Assembly: GCF_023516495.1 (NCBI RefSeq) | Contig: NZ_JAMGBC010000001.1 | Coordinates: 1,574,501 to 1,638,500, forward strand | Direction: 5' to 3' | DNA: 64,000 bases | Source of the DNA: Sphingomonas anseongensis | Lineage (GTDB): Bacteria > Pseudomonadota > Alphaproteobacteria > Sphingomonadales > Sphingomonadaceae | In this document: positions 10,382 to 19,988 of the stretch, one piece after another | Layout: the number at the start of each line of letters is the position of its first letter | Numbering within the stretch: position 1 is the first letter of the stretch | Program-made: the position numbers and the translations under genes | The notes under the pieces: model-generated | The model's database searches: none | What the model was told of the DNA's origin: nothing | Seen by the model: only the letters and a program-made list of their open reading frames with translations

Positions 10382-12369
10382 TCGCCAACCGCGGCGAGAT
10401 TGCGTGCCGGGTGATGCGCACGGCGAAGCGCATGGGCATCAAGACGGTCGCCGTTTATTCCGATGCCGACGCTCGCGCGCCGCACGTGCTGATGGCGGAC
10501 GAGGCGGTGCGGATCGGCCCGCCGCCAGCATCCGAATCCTACCTCAAGGCCGAGCTGATCATCGACGCGTGCAAGGCGACGGGCGCCGAGGCGGTGCATC
10601 CGGGCTACGGCTTCCTTTCGGAACGCGAGAGCTTCGCCAAGGCGCTCAAGAAAGCCGGGATCACCTTCATCGGCCCCCCGCCCAAGGCCATTGCCGCGAT
10701 GGGCGACAAGATCGAGTCGAAGAAGCTGGCTAGAGATGCGGGCGTCAACATCGTCCCCGGCTATCTCGACGACATCACCACCACCAAGGACGCGCTGAAG
10801 ATCGCCAAGGACATCGGCTATCCGGTGATGATGAAGGCGTCGGCCGGCGGCGGCGGCAAGGGCATGCGGCTCGCCTGGAACGAGACCGACGTCCGCGAAG
10901 GCTTCGACAGCGTGAAGCGCGAGGGGCTCAACAGCTTCGGCGACGACCGCGTGTTCATCGAGAAGTTCATCGAGCAGCCGCGTCATATCGAGATCCAGGT
11001 GCTCGGCGACCAGCACGGCAACGTCCTCTATCTGGGCGAGCGCGAATGCTCGATTCAGCGCCGCCATCAGAAGGTGGTCGAGGAAGCGCCGTCGCCGTTC
11101 GTCACGCCCGAAATGCGCCGGGCGATGGGCGAACAGGCGGTCGCCCTCGCCAAGGCTGTCGGATATTACTCGGCGGGCACGGTCGAGCTGATCGTCTCCG
11201 GCGCCGACCCGACCGGCAAGAGCTTCTACTTCCTGGAGATGAACACCCGACTCCAGGTCGAGCATCCGGTGACCGAGGAAGTGACTGGCCTCGACCTGGT
11301 CGAGCAGATGATCCGCGTCGCGGCCGGCGAGAAGCTCGCCTTCAGCCAGGACGACGTGAAGCTCGACGGCTGGGCTGTGGAAACGCGAGTCTATGCCGAG
11401 GACCCGTACCGCGGGTTCCTTCCCAGCACCGGGCGACTGACCCGCTACACGCGGCCTGCCCGCGCGGACGGCGACATCAGGGTCCGCGTCGACGACGGGG
11501 TCACCGAAGGCTCCGAGATCAGCATGTTCTACGACCCGATGGTTGCCAAGCTGATCACCTGGGGACCAAACCGCGAAGCCGCCATCGACGCGCAGATCGC
11601 GGCGCTCGACGCGTTCGAGCTCGACGGCATCGGCGACAATGTCGACTTTCTCACGGCGCTGATGCAGCACCCGCGCTATCGGTCGGGCGACATCACCACC
11701 AACTTCATCGCCGAGGAATATCCGGAAGGATTCACCGGCGCTCCGGCGAACGCGGAACTGCTGTCCGACATTGCGGTGATCGGCGGAATGATCGGGGCGA
11801 TCAGCGATGAACGCGCCGCGGGTGTCGACCATCAGCTTGGCCCACCGGTCGTGCCGCCCTCCGAGCGGGTTGTCATCGTCGACGGCGATCAGCACAAGGT
11901 GCGGATCAAGCCCTATGAGGGCGGGACGCTCGCGGTCGTGAACGGCGGCGAGCTGATCGACGTGATCGCTCGCTGGTCCCCGGGACAACGGCTGTTGTCC
12001 GCAAGCATCGACGGCCGGATGCGCACCGTGAAGGTGATGAAGAACGGCCGCGGCTGGACGCTCAACACTCGCGGCGCGAGCCACAGGGTCCAGGTGCTTC
12101 CGCCGCACGTCGCCGAGCTTTCGAAGCACATGATCGAAAAGCCGGCGCCGGACCTGTCGCGGCTTTTGCTCGCGCCGATGCCGGGGCTGCTCACGAAGCT
12201 CGACGTCGCGGTCGGCGACAAGGTCGAGCCGGGCCAGCCGGTCGCGGTGATGGAAGCGATGAAGATGGAGAATATCCTCCGAGCGCCCAAGGCGGCGACG
12301 GTCAAGGCGACCCCGGCCATGGCCGGCGACAGCCTCGCGGTCAATCAGGTCATCGTTGAGTTTGAGTGA
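10363..12369 (+). CDS. pccA: Propionyl-CoA carboxylase, biotin-carrying alpha subunit
   Basis: The start is the ATG at 10363 giving MFSKILIANRGEIACRVMR, the universal start of biotin carboxylase subunits; a longer upstream frame is a shadow of the esterase. The 668 residues hold biotin carboxylase (ATP-grasp glycine loop KASAGGGGKGMR near 160, EMNTRLQVEHPVTE near 290), a linker region and a C-terminal biotinyl domain with AMKM, Lys634 being biotinylated. With the beta subunit, not in this window, it makes methylmalonyl-CoA for the mutase encoded at 6754. A methylcrotonyl- or acetyl-CoA carboxylase subunit is possible by sequence, but length and context favour propionyl-CoA. Confidence 0.9.
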   Translation: MFSKILIANRGEIACRVMRTAKRMGIKTVAVYSDADARAPHVLMADEAVRIGPPPASESYLKAELIIDACKATGAEAVHPGYGFLSERESFAKALKKAGITFIGPPPKAIAAMGDKIESKKLARDAGVNIVPGYLDDITTTKDALKIAKDIGYPVMMKASAGGGGKGMRLAWNETDVREGFDSVKREGLNSFGDDRVFIEKFIEQPRHIEIQVLGDQHGNVLYLGERECSIQRRHQKVVEEAPSPFVTPEMRRAMGEQAVALAKAVGYYSAGTVELIVSGADPTGKSFYFLEMNTRLQVEHPVTEEVTGLDLVEQMIRVAAGEKLAFSQDDVKLDGWAVETRVYAEDPYRGFLPSTGRLTRYTRPARADGDIRVRVDDGVTEGSEISMFYDPMVAKLITWGPNREAAIDAQIAALDAFELDGIGDNVDFLTALMQHPRYRSGDITTNFIAEEYPEGFTGAPANAELLSDIAVIGGMIGAISDERAAGVDHQLGPPVVPPSERVVIVDGDQHKVRIKPYEGGTLAVVNGGELIDVIARWSPGQRLLSASIDGRMRTVKVMKNGRGWTLNTRGASHRVQVLPPHVAELSKHMIEKPAPDLSRLLLAPMPGLLTKLDVAVGDKVEPGQPVAVMEAMKMENILRAPKAATVKATPAMAGDSLAVNQVIVEFE

Positions 12370-12647
12370 GCGCGAACCAACTACTGTCGCTCGCGGCTTT
12401 CTTGGCTATGTCGGTCACAGCGTTTAAGCGGCTGCGTCCTGGAGAACCTCCGGTCCGCCTCTTCTCCTTGCAGAGCGTCCCCTTTGCTTTTCTCTTCTGG
12501 ATCGCATTGACCGCTGGCGCTTGGATAGCGCTCGCGCCGAATGACCTACAAAATGCGCAAGGGTTCGTCCTCGTTGGCATCGTCGAGACAATCCTGGGTT
12601 TGCTGACGGCGATTTACACAATCATCTGTCTCGCGCGTCGGAAGTAG
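12366..12647 (+). CDS. Small membrane protein of unknown function
   Basis: The GTG start overlaps the stop of the carboxylase gene (GTGA). The 93 residues form three likely helices (about 5-20, 36-56 and 66-88) and end with the basic LARRK. Codon and base use is less GC-rich than the flanking genes. No family is recognised. It parallels the small membrane protein fused by overlap to the mutase gene 3.5 kb upstream. Its stop is only 4 bases from the convergent ligase stop. Confidence 0.55.
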   Translation: MSANQLLSLAAFLAMSVTAFKRLRPGEPPVRLFSLQSVPFAFLFWIALTAGAWIALAPNDLQNAQGFVLVGIVETILGLLTAIYTIICLARRK

Positions 12648-12651
12648 CCCC

Positions 12652-14235
12652 TCAGCGCGTTCTCAACTCACTCCGCCTAAGCTTCCCCGTAGCAGTCTTC
12701 GGCAGGGCGTCGACGAACTCGATCTCGCGCGGATATTTGTAGGGGGCGATCTCGGCCTTCACGTGCGCCTGCAGCTCCGCGACCAGCTCCTCTGACGACT
12801 GCGCATCCGCCGCGAGCACCACGAACGCCTTAACCTTCTGGCCGCGCTGGGGACAGGGGACTCCGATCACCGCGCATTCGGCGACCGCGGGGTGCGACAG
12901 CAACGCATTCTCCACTTCGGGAGCGCCGATATTGTAGCCCGAGCTGACGATCATATCGTCGCTCCGCGCGAGGTACCAATAGTATCCGTCGGCGTCCTTG
13001 CGGTAGGTGTCGCCAGTGACGTTCCAGCCATTGACGACATAGTCGCGCTGGCGCGGGTCATCGATGTAGCGGCAGCCGGTCGGGCCCTTGATCGCCAGGC
13101 GGCCGACGCCCTCGTTCAGAGGCTCGCCATCCGCGTCGAGCACGGTCGCTTCGTACCCTGGCACCGCCTTACCGGTCGCGCCCGGGCAGATGCCTTCGCC
13201 GGCAGCGGAGACGAAGATGTGCATCATCTCGGTCGAGCCGATGCCGTCGGTGATCGCGATTCCGGTACGCTCCTTCCACGCCCGCCACGTCGCTTCGGGG
13301 AGGTGCTCGCCGGCTGAAATGCAGTAGCGCAGAGTCTTCAGCGCCTCATCGAGCGCCGGCTGCGACAGCATCGCTTTGTATGCGGTGGGCGCAGTCCCGA
13401 GGTGCGTCACCCCAAACTTCGAAATGGCATCCAGCAGCTTATCCGGACCGCCCTGTTCAATCGTCGCCGCCGCCGCGCCGAAGCGCCAGGGAAACATCGG
13501 CGTGATGCCGAGCCCGAAAGTGAAGGCCATCGGCGCGCTGGTCAGGAACACGTCGCCGGGCTTCGGATCGACGAGATGCTTGGCGAAGGTGTCGCACGGC
13601 GCGAGGACGTCGCGGTGGAACTGCACGCATCCCTTTGGCACGCCCGTCGTCCCGCTCGTGAAAGCGATGATGCACGGGTCATCGCGGCCGGTGTCGGCCG
13701 GCGCCAGCGGCTCAAGCGAGGCGCAGCGGGTCTCCAGCTCGCCCTTGCCGTAGTCGCCGTCATATTTGACGATGTGCTTGACGAAATGGGTCTGGTCGAC
13801 GGCGTCGCGGAAGTCGCCGATGAAGCGGCTGTCGACGATCGCGTGACTGATCTGAGCGCGCTCGATCACGGTAGCGATCTCGCCCGGCCGAAGCAGCGGC
13901 ATGGTCGCGACAACGACCCCGCCCGCCTTCAGGATACCGAGCCAGGCGGCGAACATCGTGTAGCCGTTGGGCCCGCGAAGAAGCACCCGGTTCCCGGGTT
14001 TCAGCCCCTCTTCCTCGACCAGCAGCCCGGCGATCCGTCCGCTGAAATTGTCCAGCTCGGAATAGGTCCAGCGCCCGTGATCGTTGATGACGGCCAGCGT
14101 CTCGGCCCCTCCGCCCTTTAAAAGCTCCGCCGCCGAATTCAGCCGCTCAGGATAGCGCACCTCCGGCAGGTCGAAGCGGAACTCCGGAAGCAGCTCCGGC
14201 GGCGGCAATCGGTCACGAACGAAGGAGTCGTACAT
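12652..14235 (-). CDS. Aryl-CoA ligase, benzoate/2-aminobenzoate-CoA ligase family
   Basis: The chosen ATG at 14235 gives MYDSFVRDRLPPPELLPEF and 527 residues; it overlaps the stop of the GFA gene by one base. ANL-superfamily signatures are present: FTSGTTGVPKG near residue 177, GSTEMMHIF near 320, the NVTGD hinge region and a C-terminal PKTATGKLRR with the catalytic Lys. The N-terminal LPEVRYPERLN phrase resembles benzoate and 2-aminobenzoate CoA ligases. It would activate an aromatic acid with ATP and CoA. It is the last gene of a six-gene minus-strand cluster, so its substrate should be the pathway entry compound. Confidence 0.85.
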   Translation of the reverse strand: MYDSFVRDRLPPPELLPEFRFDLPEVRYPERLNSAAELLKGGGAETLAVINDHGRWTYSELDNFSGRIAGLLVEEEGLKPGNRVLLRGPNGYTMFAAWLGILKAGGVVVATMPLLRPGEIATVIERAQISHAIVDSRFIGDFRDAVDQTHFVKHIVKYDGDYGKGELETRCASLEPLAPADTGRDDPCIIAFTSGTTGVPKGCVQFHRDVLAPCDTFAKHLVDPKPGDVFLTSAPMAFTFGLGITPMFPWRFGAAAATIEQGGPDKLLDAISKFGVTHLGTAPTAYKAMLSQPALDEALKTLRYCISAGEHLPEATWRAWKERTGIAITDGIGSTEMMHIFVSAAGEGICPGATGKAVPGYEATVLDADGEPLNEGVGRLAIKGPTGCRYIDDPRQRDYVVNGWNVTGDTYRKDADGYYWYLARSDDMIVSSGYNIGAPEVENALLSHPAVAECAVIGVPCPQRGQKVKAFVVLAADAQSSEELVAELQAHVKAEIAPYKYPREIEFVDALPKTATGKLRRSELRTR

Positions 14236-14642
14236 CAATCCTCGGAGCGACCGGCGCCCTCGCGGTCGCGGTCGAATTGCTTGCTGGTGGGAAAAGCCGG
14301 TAGCCATGACTCGCGGCGGATGGTCCAGCATTCATAGGTCGGTGTCATCTGGTCCGGGGCGTCGAGCGATCCCAGATGCACTTCGATCTCATCGCCATGG
14401 CGAGCGAAGACCGAGGAGCCGCAGCGCGGGCAGAAAGACCGTCCGCGATAATCGCCCACCTCACCTTCGATGGCCACGGCGTCCTGCGGGAAGATTGCAG
14501 CGGCAAAAAAGAGAGCGCCGTGATGCTTGCGACAATCGAGGCAATGGCAAACGCCGACTCGGTAGGGCCGGCCCGATGCAACGAAGCGCACGTCGCCGCA
14601 CAGGCAGCCGCCGGTGAAGCGATCCGCGCCTGCGCTGGTCAT
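14235..14642 (-). CDS. GFA-domain zinc-binding protein
   Basis: 135 residues with the GFA cysteine set: GGCLCGDVRF near 11-20, CHCLDCRKHHG near 32-42, and CPRCGSS near 72-78. It overlaps both neighbours by a few bases (RidA gene upstream, ligase gene downstream), so it belongs to the aromatic-CoA cluster transcript. Catalytic activity is unproven for most family members, and its role in this pathway is unknown. A second GFA gene lies at 1537, but the two differ in sequence outside the zinc ligands. Confidence 0.87.
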   Translation of the reverse strand: MTSAGADRFTGGCLCGDVRFVASGRPYRVGVCHCLDCRKHHGALFFAAAIFPQDAVAIEGEVGDYRGRSFCPRCGSSVFARHGDEIEVHLGSLDAPDQMTPTYECWTIRRESWLPAFPTSKQFDRDREGAGRSED

Positions 14643-15031
14643 TCCTCCACCACCGCCGTCGTTTCGATCTCGATCTTCGCCGCCGCTTCGATCAGGCCCT
14701 TCACCTCGACCAAAGCCATCGCCGGGTAGGTCTTGCCCATGATCTCACGCCACACGGCCCCGATGTCGTCGCGTTCGCGAAGATATTCCGAGCGGTCGAT
14801 GATGTAGCAGGTCATTCGGACGATATGCTCCGGGCCCGCGCCGTCTTCGGCGAGGATCGCGAGCGTGTTCCTCAGCGCCTGGGCGAACTGGCCGTGGAGT
14901 GTGTATTCAGGAAACATCTCGCGTTCGTCCCAGCCGACGATGCCGGCGGTGAAGATCATCCGCCCGCTGGCGCTGATGCCGTTCGAATAGCCCTTTGGCC
15001 GGGGCCACCCGGCCGGTTGCAGGATCTTCAT
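14639..15031 (-). CDS. RidA/YjgF family protein (enamine/imine deaminase type)
   Basis: 130 residues from the ATG at 15031, beginning MKILQPAGWPRPKGYSNG. This is the RidA fold, with FTAGIVGWDE near 28-37 and a C-terminal PAMALVEVKGL block. RidA proteins hydrolyse reactive 2-aminoacrylate and related enamines; relatives hydrolyse imine intermediates in amino-aromatic catabolism. Its place between the acyl-CoA dehydrogenase and ligase genes, with ATGA-type overlaps, suggests that an imine or amine intermediate is formed in this pathway. Confidence 0.85.
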   Translation of the reverse strand: MKILQPAGWPRPKGYSNGISASGRMIFTAGIVGWDEREMFPEYTLHGQFAQALRNTLAILAEDGAGPEHIVRMTCYIIDRSEYLRERDDIGAVWREIMGKTYPAMALVEVKGLIEAAAKIEIETTAVVEE

Positions 15032-16173
15032 GAGCTGGCCCCCTTCAGCAAGTCGCGCGCGATGATCTGGCGCTGCACTTCGCTCGCCCCTTCGTAGATC
15101 CGCAGCGCGCGAATATCGCGATAAAGTTCCTCGACCTTCACCCCCCTGGTGACTCCCGCGCCGCCGTGCATTTGCACCGCGGCGTCGATCACTTTCTGGG
15201 CGCTTTCGGTCGCGTGCAGCTTGGCCATCGCCGCCGCGCGCCGGTTGTCGGTGCCGCCGACATCCTGCTGCCATGCGGCGCGGTAGATGAGCAGGGCCGA
15301 CGCATCGACCGCAAGCGCCATGTCGGCGAGCTTTTCCTGGGTGACCGAATTGTCCGCGAGCGTTCCGCTTCCGAGCCGGCGCTCGCAAGCGAAGGCCAGG
15401 GCCTCGTCCAGCGCTCGGCGGGCGAATCCCAGAGCAGCAGCCCCCACGGTGACCCGGAACAGGTTCAGGGTCTCCATTCCAATTCGGAAGCCCTGGCCTG
15501 GCTCGCCGATGATCGCGTCAGCCGGAAGCCGGACATTGTCGTACTTCAGCCGGGCGAGCGGGTGCGGTGCGATCACCTCGATCCGCTCGGCGACCTCGAC
15601 CGCGTCGGCGGGAACGATGAACGCCGAAAGGCCGCGCGCCCCTTCGCCTTCGCCTGTCCGCGCAAAGGTCAGGTAGAAATCCGCGATCCCGCCGTTCGAG
15701 ATGTAGGTCTTCTCGCCGACCAGCACCCACTCGTTGCCCTCGCGCATCGCCGAGGTCTGGATGTTGGCGGCGTCGGAACCGCATTCGGGCTCCGTCATCG
15801 CGAAGGCGGCAATCGCGCCGCCCGAAGCCACTCGCGGAAGCCACTCACGCTTCTGTTCGACGGTCCCGAACAGGCTGATCGCGCCCGATCCCAGACCCTG
15901 CATGGCAAACGCGAAGTCGGCGAGGCCGCTATGATAAGCGAGCGTCTCGCGAGCGATCGCGAGGCTGCGAACATCCGGGCGGCGATCACCGTCCGCGACG
16001 CAGAGCTTGAGGAATCCGGCCGAGCCGAGCGCCGCGACCAGAGCGCCGCAGTCGGCGTCGAGATCGCCGCTCGACTTGGGCAGCCTGGATTCGCACCAGC
16101 CTTGGAGCTTTGCCGCCAGCTCCCGGTGCTTCGGCTCGAAGAAGGGCCAGGAGAGAAAGCTTCGGTCGGCCAT
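15028..16173 (-). CDS. Acyl-CoA dehydrogenase family protein
   Basis: The 381-residue flavoprotein shows FAMTEPECGSDAANIQT near 128-144 (FAD/substrate signature), GEKTYISNGG near 154-163, and a C-terminal YEGASEVQRQIIARDLL containing the usual catalytic Glu. It oxidises an acyl-CoA and passes electrons to ETF, whose two genes lie at 1995-3670. Within this cluster it is likely to act on a ring-derived or alicyclic CoA ester; the precise substrate is inferred from context only. It overlaps both the hydratase gene upstream and the RidA gene downstream. Confidence 0.9.
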   Translation of the reverse strand: MADRSFLSWPFFEPKHRELAAKLQGWCESRLPKSSGDLDADCGALVAALGSAGFLKLCVADGDRRPDVRSLAIARETLAYHSGLADFAFAMQGLGSGAISLFGTVEQKREWLPRVASGGAIAAFAMTEPECGSDAANIQTSAMREGNEWVLVGEKTYISNGGIADFYLTFARTGEGEGARGLSAFIVPADAVEVAERIEVIAPHPLARLKYDNVRLPADAIIGEPGQGFRIGMETLNLFRVTVGAAALGFARRALDEALAFACERRLGSGTLADNSVTQEKLADMALAVDASALLIYRAAWQQDVGGTDNRRAAAMAKLHATESAQKVIDAAVQMHGGAGVTRGVKVEELYRDIRALRIYEGASEVQRQIIARDLLKGASS

Positions 16174-16982
16174 CAGTCGCCCTGGAACACCGGCTTCTGC
16201 TTGGCGGCGAAGGCCTCATATGCTCGGTGGAAGTCCTTGGTTTCCATGCACAGGGCCTGGGCTTCAGCTTCCATCTGAAGCGCTTTTTCAACCGGCACAT
16301 GCCATTCGGCGTCGAGCTGCTTCTTGGTCACAGCATGGGCAACGTTCGGGCCGGCCGCGAGGTCGCTGGCGAGCGCCTGCGCATCGGCAAGGACGCTGTC
16401 GCTGAGCCGGTTCCAGAAGCCCCAGGCGAAACCCTCGTCCGCCGTCATGTTCCGCCCGGTAAACAGAAGCTCCGCCGCACGGCCGTGGCCGATGATCCGC
16501 GGAAGGATCGCACAGGCGCCCATGTCTGCGCCCGACAGGCCGACTCGGGTGAACAGGAAGGCGGTCTTTGCGGTGGGCGCCGCGATCCGAAGATCGCTGG
16601 CCATAGCAAGGATCGCTCCGGCGCCGGCGCACACACCCTCGACGGCCGCTACGATCGGTTGCGGGCAGGCGCGCATCGCCCGCACGAGGTCGCCGGTCAT
16701 CCGGGTGAACTCCAGCAACCCATTCGAATCCATCTTCGTCAGCGGACCGATGATCTCGTGGACGTCGCCGCCCGAGCAGAAATTGCCGCCGGCCCCGGTG
16801 AGGACGACGGCCTTAACGGCATAGGTTTCGTCCAGCGACCAGAAGGTCTTGCGAAGCTCGTCATAGCTTTCGAAGGTGAGCGGGTTCTTCCGCTCGGGCC
16901 GGTTGAGGGTGATCGTCGCCACGCCGTCGGCAAAGTCCCAAAGGAAATGGGTCGGCGAGTAACTGGCCGGGTCGAAGCTCAT
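16173..16982 (-). CDS. Enoyl-CoA hydratase/isomerase family protein
   Basis: The ATG at 16982 (overlapping the SDR stop as ATGA) gives 269 residues. Crotonase features are [20 protein letters not shown] near 28-47, the oxyanion-hole blocks [12 protein letters not shown] near 69-80 and [13 protein letters not shown] near 121-133, and [12 protein letters not shown]. The Ala/Gly-rich second block and Asp-containing [10 protein letters not shown] place it among hydratase-like members found beside 2-aminobenzoyl-CoA or benzoyl-CoA genes. Exact reaction (hydration, isomerisation or hydrolytic ring opening) cannot be decided from sequence alone. Confidence 0.85.
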   Translation of the reverse strand: MSFDPASYSPTHFLWDFADGVATITLNRPERKNPLTFESYDELRKTFWSLDETYAVKAVVLTGAGGNFCSGGDVHEIIGPLTKMDSNGLLEFTRMTGDLVRAMRACPQPIVAAVEGVCAGAGAILAMASDLRIAAPTAKTAFLFTRVGLSGADMGACAILPRIIGHGRAAELLFTGRNMTADEGFAWGFWNRLSDSVLADAQALASDLAAGPNVAHAVTKKQLDAEWHVPVEKALQMEAEAQALCMETKDFHRAYEAFAAKQKPVFQGD

Positions 16983-17746
16983 GCGCTGGTGCCGCCGTCG
17001 ATGGTGATCGCCGCGCCGTTGATGTCGCGGGAAAGAGGCAGGCACAGCATCAGGATGATCTTGGCGATCGCGTCCGGATCGACCAGTCGGCCGCTCGCAT
17101 TCATGTTGGTGATGGCCCCGCGCGAATCCTCTTCGCTGCGGCCGGTGATCTCGGACACTCGAGCAACCGATTGGTCCGTCATTGGGGTGTCGACATATCC
17201 CGGGCAAACGGCATTCACCGTAAGGTTGGTTTTGGCATATTCGGCGGCGAGCGATCGCGACAGGCCGAGCAGGCCATGCTTCGATGCTGCATAATGCGCG
17301 GCGTAGGGAACGCCGCGGATCGACGCGACCGACGCAATAAAGACCAGCCGCCCATTCTCGCTCTTCAGCAGGTCGCCGATAGCTGCTCGCGCGCACTCGA
17401 ACGCCGCCGTCAGGTTGGTCCCGATGATCCGGTCCCAGCTCTCGCGGGTCATCTTGTGGAACGGCGCGCTCTCGGCGATCCCGGCGTTGACCACCAGAAG
17501 GTCGATCGGCCCGTTGGCGGCTCGAGCCTCGTCGAACGCTTGCTCGATCGCTCCGGCCTCGGTCACGTCGCACTGGAACGCGGTGCCGCCGGTGCGGACG
17601 GCCGTGTGCTGGATCGGCGCCATTCGCCGCCCCAGCAGCGACAGCTTCGCTCCGGCATTGCCGAGCTCGATCGCTGCGGCGGCGCCAATCCCGGTGCCTC
17701 CTCCGGTGATCAGCGCATGGCGGCCTTCGAGCGCTCTGTCCGACAT
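16979..17746 (-). CDS. SDR-family oxidoreductase (3-hydroxyacyl-CoA dehydrogenase-like)
   Basis: 255 residues from the ATG at 17746; an in-frame GTG directly precedes it. The classical short-chain dehydrogenase layout is clear: TGGGTGIG near 14-21, NAG near 88, a Ser in the FIASVAS block, and [13 protein letters not shown] with catalytic Tyr and Lys near 153-157, ending [11 protein letters not shown]. It is the first gene of the aromatic-CoA cluster and probably oxidises a 3-hydroxyacyl-CoA made by the adjacent hydratase. Confidence 0.88.
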   Translation of the reverse strand: MSDRALEGRHALITGGGTGIGAAAAIELGNAGAKLSLLGRRMAPIQHTAVRTGGTAFQCDVTEAGAIEQAFDEARAANGPIDLLVVNAGIAESAPFHKMTRESWDRIIGTNLTAAFECARAAIGDLLKSENGRLVFIASVASIRGVPYAAHYAASKHGLLGLSRSLAAEYAKTNLTVNAVCPGYVDTPMTDQSVARVSEITGRSEEDSRGAITNMNASGRLVDPDAIAKIILMLCLPLSRDINGAAITIDGGTSA

Positions 17747-17806
17747 CACAGCCCCTCTTCAATTGAAGCATTGGCCGAACGGCAATCCGGTGGCAAGGCA
17801 GCGCCG

Positions 17807-18496
17807 ATGAAGCTCGCAATCCTCGAAACCGGGACGCCGCCCGGAGACCTCGAAGCCAGGTTCGGCGATTATCCGGCGATGTTCGCCGGGTTGCTCGGCG
17901 ACGGCTTTGAGATCGACACGTTCGATGTGCAGGCCGGAAACCTGCCTCCTCGATCGAACGGGCACGACGCGTTCCTGATCACCGGCTCCCCGGCGGGCGT
18001 GTACGACCCGTTGCCCTGGATCGCTCCGCTGATGGATTTCATTCGCTCGGCCGACGGAGCGAAGATGGTGGGCGTCTGCTTTGGCCACCAGGTGATGGCG
18101 GAAGCCCTGGGCGGTCATGTCGAGAAATCCGAGAAGGGGTGGGGCGCCGGGCTACACAATTACGACGTCGTTCACCGAACGAGATGGATGAACGGCGAGC
18201 AGACAATCGCCATTCCGGCCTCGCACCAGGACCAGGTGATCGCGCCGCCGCCCGCCACCAGGGTGACAGCCTGTTCCGACTTCACGCCTTACGCTGGCCT
18301 CGCATGGACCGACAGGCCGGCGATCTCCTTCCAGTTCCACCCGGAATTCTCGCCCGAGTTCGCCAAGGCGCTGATCGAGCAACGCTATGATCGGGTGAAC
18401 AATCCTGATGCAGCAATTGCGTCGCTCGATGGGCCGAACGACACAGCGAACGTCGGCGACTGGATCAGGAAGTTCCTCACGGAGAAAGACGCATGA
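17807..18496 (+). CDS. Class I glutamine amidotransferase-like protein
   Basis: 229 residues forming only a GATase1 domain: [11 protein letters not shown] near 57-67, nucleophile loop GVCFGHQ with Cys91, and [11 protein letters not shown] giving His178 and Glu180 of the triad. Stand-alone proteins of this kind are usually annotated as GMP-synthase-like amidotransferases; possible roles are glutamine hydrolysis or gamma-glutamyl hydrolysis. Its stop overlaps the start of the formaldehyde dehydrogenase gene (ATGA). This coupling hints at a glutathione or gamma-glutamyl role, but that is inference. Confidence 0.85.
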   Translation: MKLAILETGTPPGDLEARFGDYPAMFAGLLGDGFEIDTFDVQAGNLPPRSNGHDAFLITGSPAGVYDPLPWIAPLMDFIRSADGAKMVGVCFGHQVMAEALGGHVEKSEKGWGAGLHNYDVVHRTRWMNGEQTIAIPASHQDQVIAPPPATRVTACSDFTPYAGLAWTDRPAISFQFHPEFSPEFAKALIEQRYDRVNNPDAAIASLDGPNDTANVGDWIRKFLTEKDA

Positions 18497-19605
18497 AGAC
18501 GCGCGCAGCAGTCGCCTTCGAGGCGAAGAAGCCGCTCGAGATCGTGGAGGTCGACCTCGAAGGTCCCAAGGCGGGCGAAGTGCTGGTCGAGATCATGGCG
18601 ACGGGTATCTGCCACACCGATGCCTACACGCTCGACGGCCTGGACAGCGAAGGGATCTTCCCATCGATCCTGGGGCATGAGGGCGCCGGTATCGTCCGCG
18701 ACATCGGCGAAGGAGTCACCAGCGTGAAGCCGGGCGATCACGTGATCCCCTTGTACACGCCCGAATGCGGCAAGTGTAAGTCGTGCCTCAGCGGCAAGAC
18801 CAATTTGTGCACCGCGATCCGCGCCACCCAGGGCAAGGGCCTGATGCCCGACGGGACGTCCCGCTTCAGCTACAAGGGCGAGACCATCTTCCATTACATG
18901 GGGTGCTCCACCTTCTCCAACTTCACCGTTCTTCCCGAGATCGCGGTCGCCAAGATCCGTGAGGACGCTCCGTTCCAGACGAGCTGCTACATCGGCTGCG
19001 GAGTGACCACGGGCGTCGGCGCAGTCATCAACACCGCCAAGGTTCAGCCCTGCGACAATGTCGTCGTTTTCGGGCTCGGCGGGATCGGGCTCAACGTTAT
19101 CCAAGGCGCGAAGATGGCGGGCGCCAATCGCATCGTTGGTGTCGATATCAATCCCGCAAAGGAAGACTGGGGCCGCAGGTTCGGGATGACCGACTTCATC
19201 GACGCCAGGGGCAAGGATCGCGCCGCGACCATCGCTGAAATCACGGAGGTCACGGACGGCGGCGCGGACTACAGCTTCGACTGCACCGGCAATACCGAGG
19301 TGATGCGGACCGCCCTGGAGTGCTGCCACCGCGGCTGGGGGACGAGCATCATCATCGGGGTCGCCGAAGCGGGAAAGGAAATCTCGACCCGCCCCTTCCA
19401 GCTGGTCACGGGCCGCAACTGGCGCGGGACGGCCTTCGGCGGAGCCAAGGGCCGCACGGACGTCCCGAAGATCGTCGACATGTACATGGACGGCACCATC
19501 GCCATCGACCCGATGATCACGCACGTCCTGACACTCGACGAGATCAACAAGGGGTTCGACCTGATGCGTTCCGGCGAGAGCATCCGGTCCGTCGTCGTCT
19601 ACTAG
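18493..19605 (+). CDS. frmA: S-(hydroxymethyl)glutathione dehydrogenase / class III alcohol dehydrogenase
   Basis: The 370-residue zinc alcohol dehydrogenase carries the class III features: [14 protein letters not shown] near 36-49, GHEGAG near 58 with catalytic zinc ligands, the structural-zinc loop [15 protein letters not shown] near 92-106, and nucleotide-binding [20 protein letters not shown] near 190-209. It oxidises S-hydroxymethylglutathione with NAD+ and can reduce S-nitrosoglutathione. S-formylglutathione hydrolase is encoded two genes downstream, completing the glutathione route of formaldehyde detoxification. Confidence 0.97.
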   Translation: MKTRAAVAFEAKKPLEIVEVDLEGPKAGEVLVEIMATGICHTDAYTLDGLDSEGIFPSILGHEGAGIVRDIGEGVTSVKPGDHVIPLYTPECGKCKSCLSGKTNLCTAIRATQGKGLMPDGTSRFSYKGETIFHYMGCSTFSNFTVLPEIAVAKIREDAPFQTSCYIGCGVTTGVGAVINTAKVQPCDNVVVFGLGGIGLNVIQGAKMAGANRIVGVDINPAKEDWGRRFGMTDFIDARGKDRAATIAEITEVTDGGADYSFDCTGNTEVMRTALECCHRGWGTSIIIGVAEAGKEISTRPFQLVTGRNWRGTAFGGAKGRTDVPKIVDMYMDGTIAIDPMITHVLTLDEINKGFDLMRSGESIRSVVVY

Positions 19606-19616
19606 GAGGGGAAACT

Positions 19617-19988
19617 ATGTTCAGCCACGTGATGGTCGGGTCCAACGACATCGACCGATCGAAGCGCTTCTACGACGCCTTGTTCGGCAAGGAGGGGTAC
19701 CAGGACGCGAAGCGGCGGCTCGCCTATCGCAGGAACGGCGCGGTCTTCATGGTGACGGAACCGATCGACGGGCAGCCGGCTTGCTGCGCAAACGGGGGTA
19801 CCGTCGGCTTCAACTTCGACAGCCCCGAAGAAGTGGACGCATGGCACAGCGCGGGCGTCGCCGCCGGCGGGACGTCGATCGAGGACCCGCCCGGCTATCG
19901 TGAGCTCGACTTCGGCAAGCTCTACCTCGCCTATCTGCGCGATCCGGACGGCAACAAGCTGTGCGGCCTGTATCGGCCCGCGCAGTGA
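19617..19988 (+). CDS. VOC-family (glyoxalase/bleomycin-resistance fold) protein
   Basis: 123 residues from the ATG at 19617, which has a very good ribosome site (AGGAGGGG, 6 bases upstream). Paired beta-alpha-beta-beta-beta modules are visible: HVMVGSNDIDRSKRFYDALFG at the start, and YLAYLRDPDGNKLCGLY at the end, where the usual metal-binding Glu position before the end is not obvious. It sits between the two formaldehyde-oxidising genes and overlaps fghA. It might assist turnover of a glutathione adduct. Confidence 0.85.
   Translation: MFSHVMVGSNDIDRSKRFYDALFGKEGYQDAKRRLAYRRNGAVFMVTEPIDGQPACCANGGTVGFNFDSPEEVDAWHSAGVAAGGTSIEDPPGYRELDFGKLYLAYLRDPDGNKLCGLYRPAQ

Noticed and set aside
10369-12129. 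586-residue minus-strand open frame opposite the carboxylase gene
   Set aside because: It is the high-GC antisense shadow of pccA; His/Arg/Asp-rich composition and no motif.
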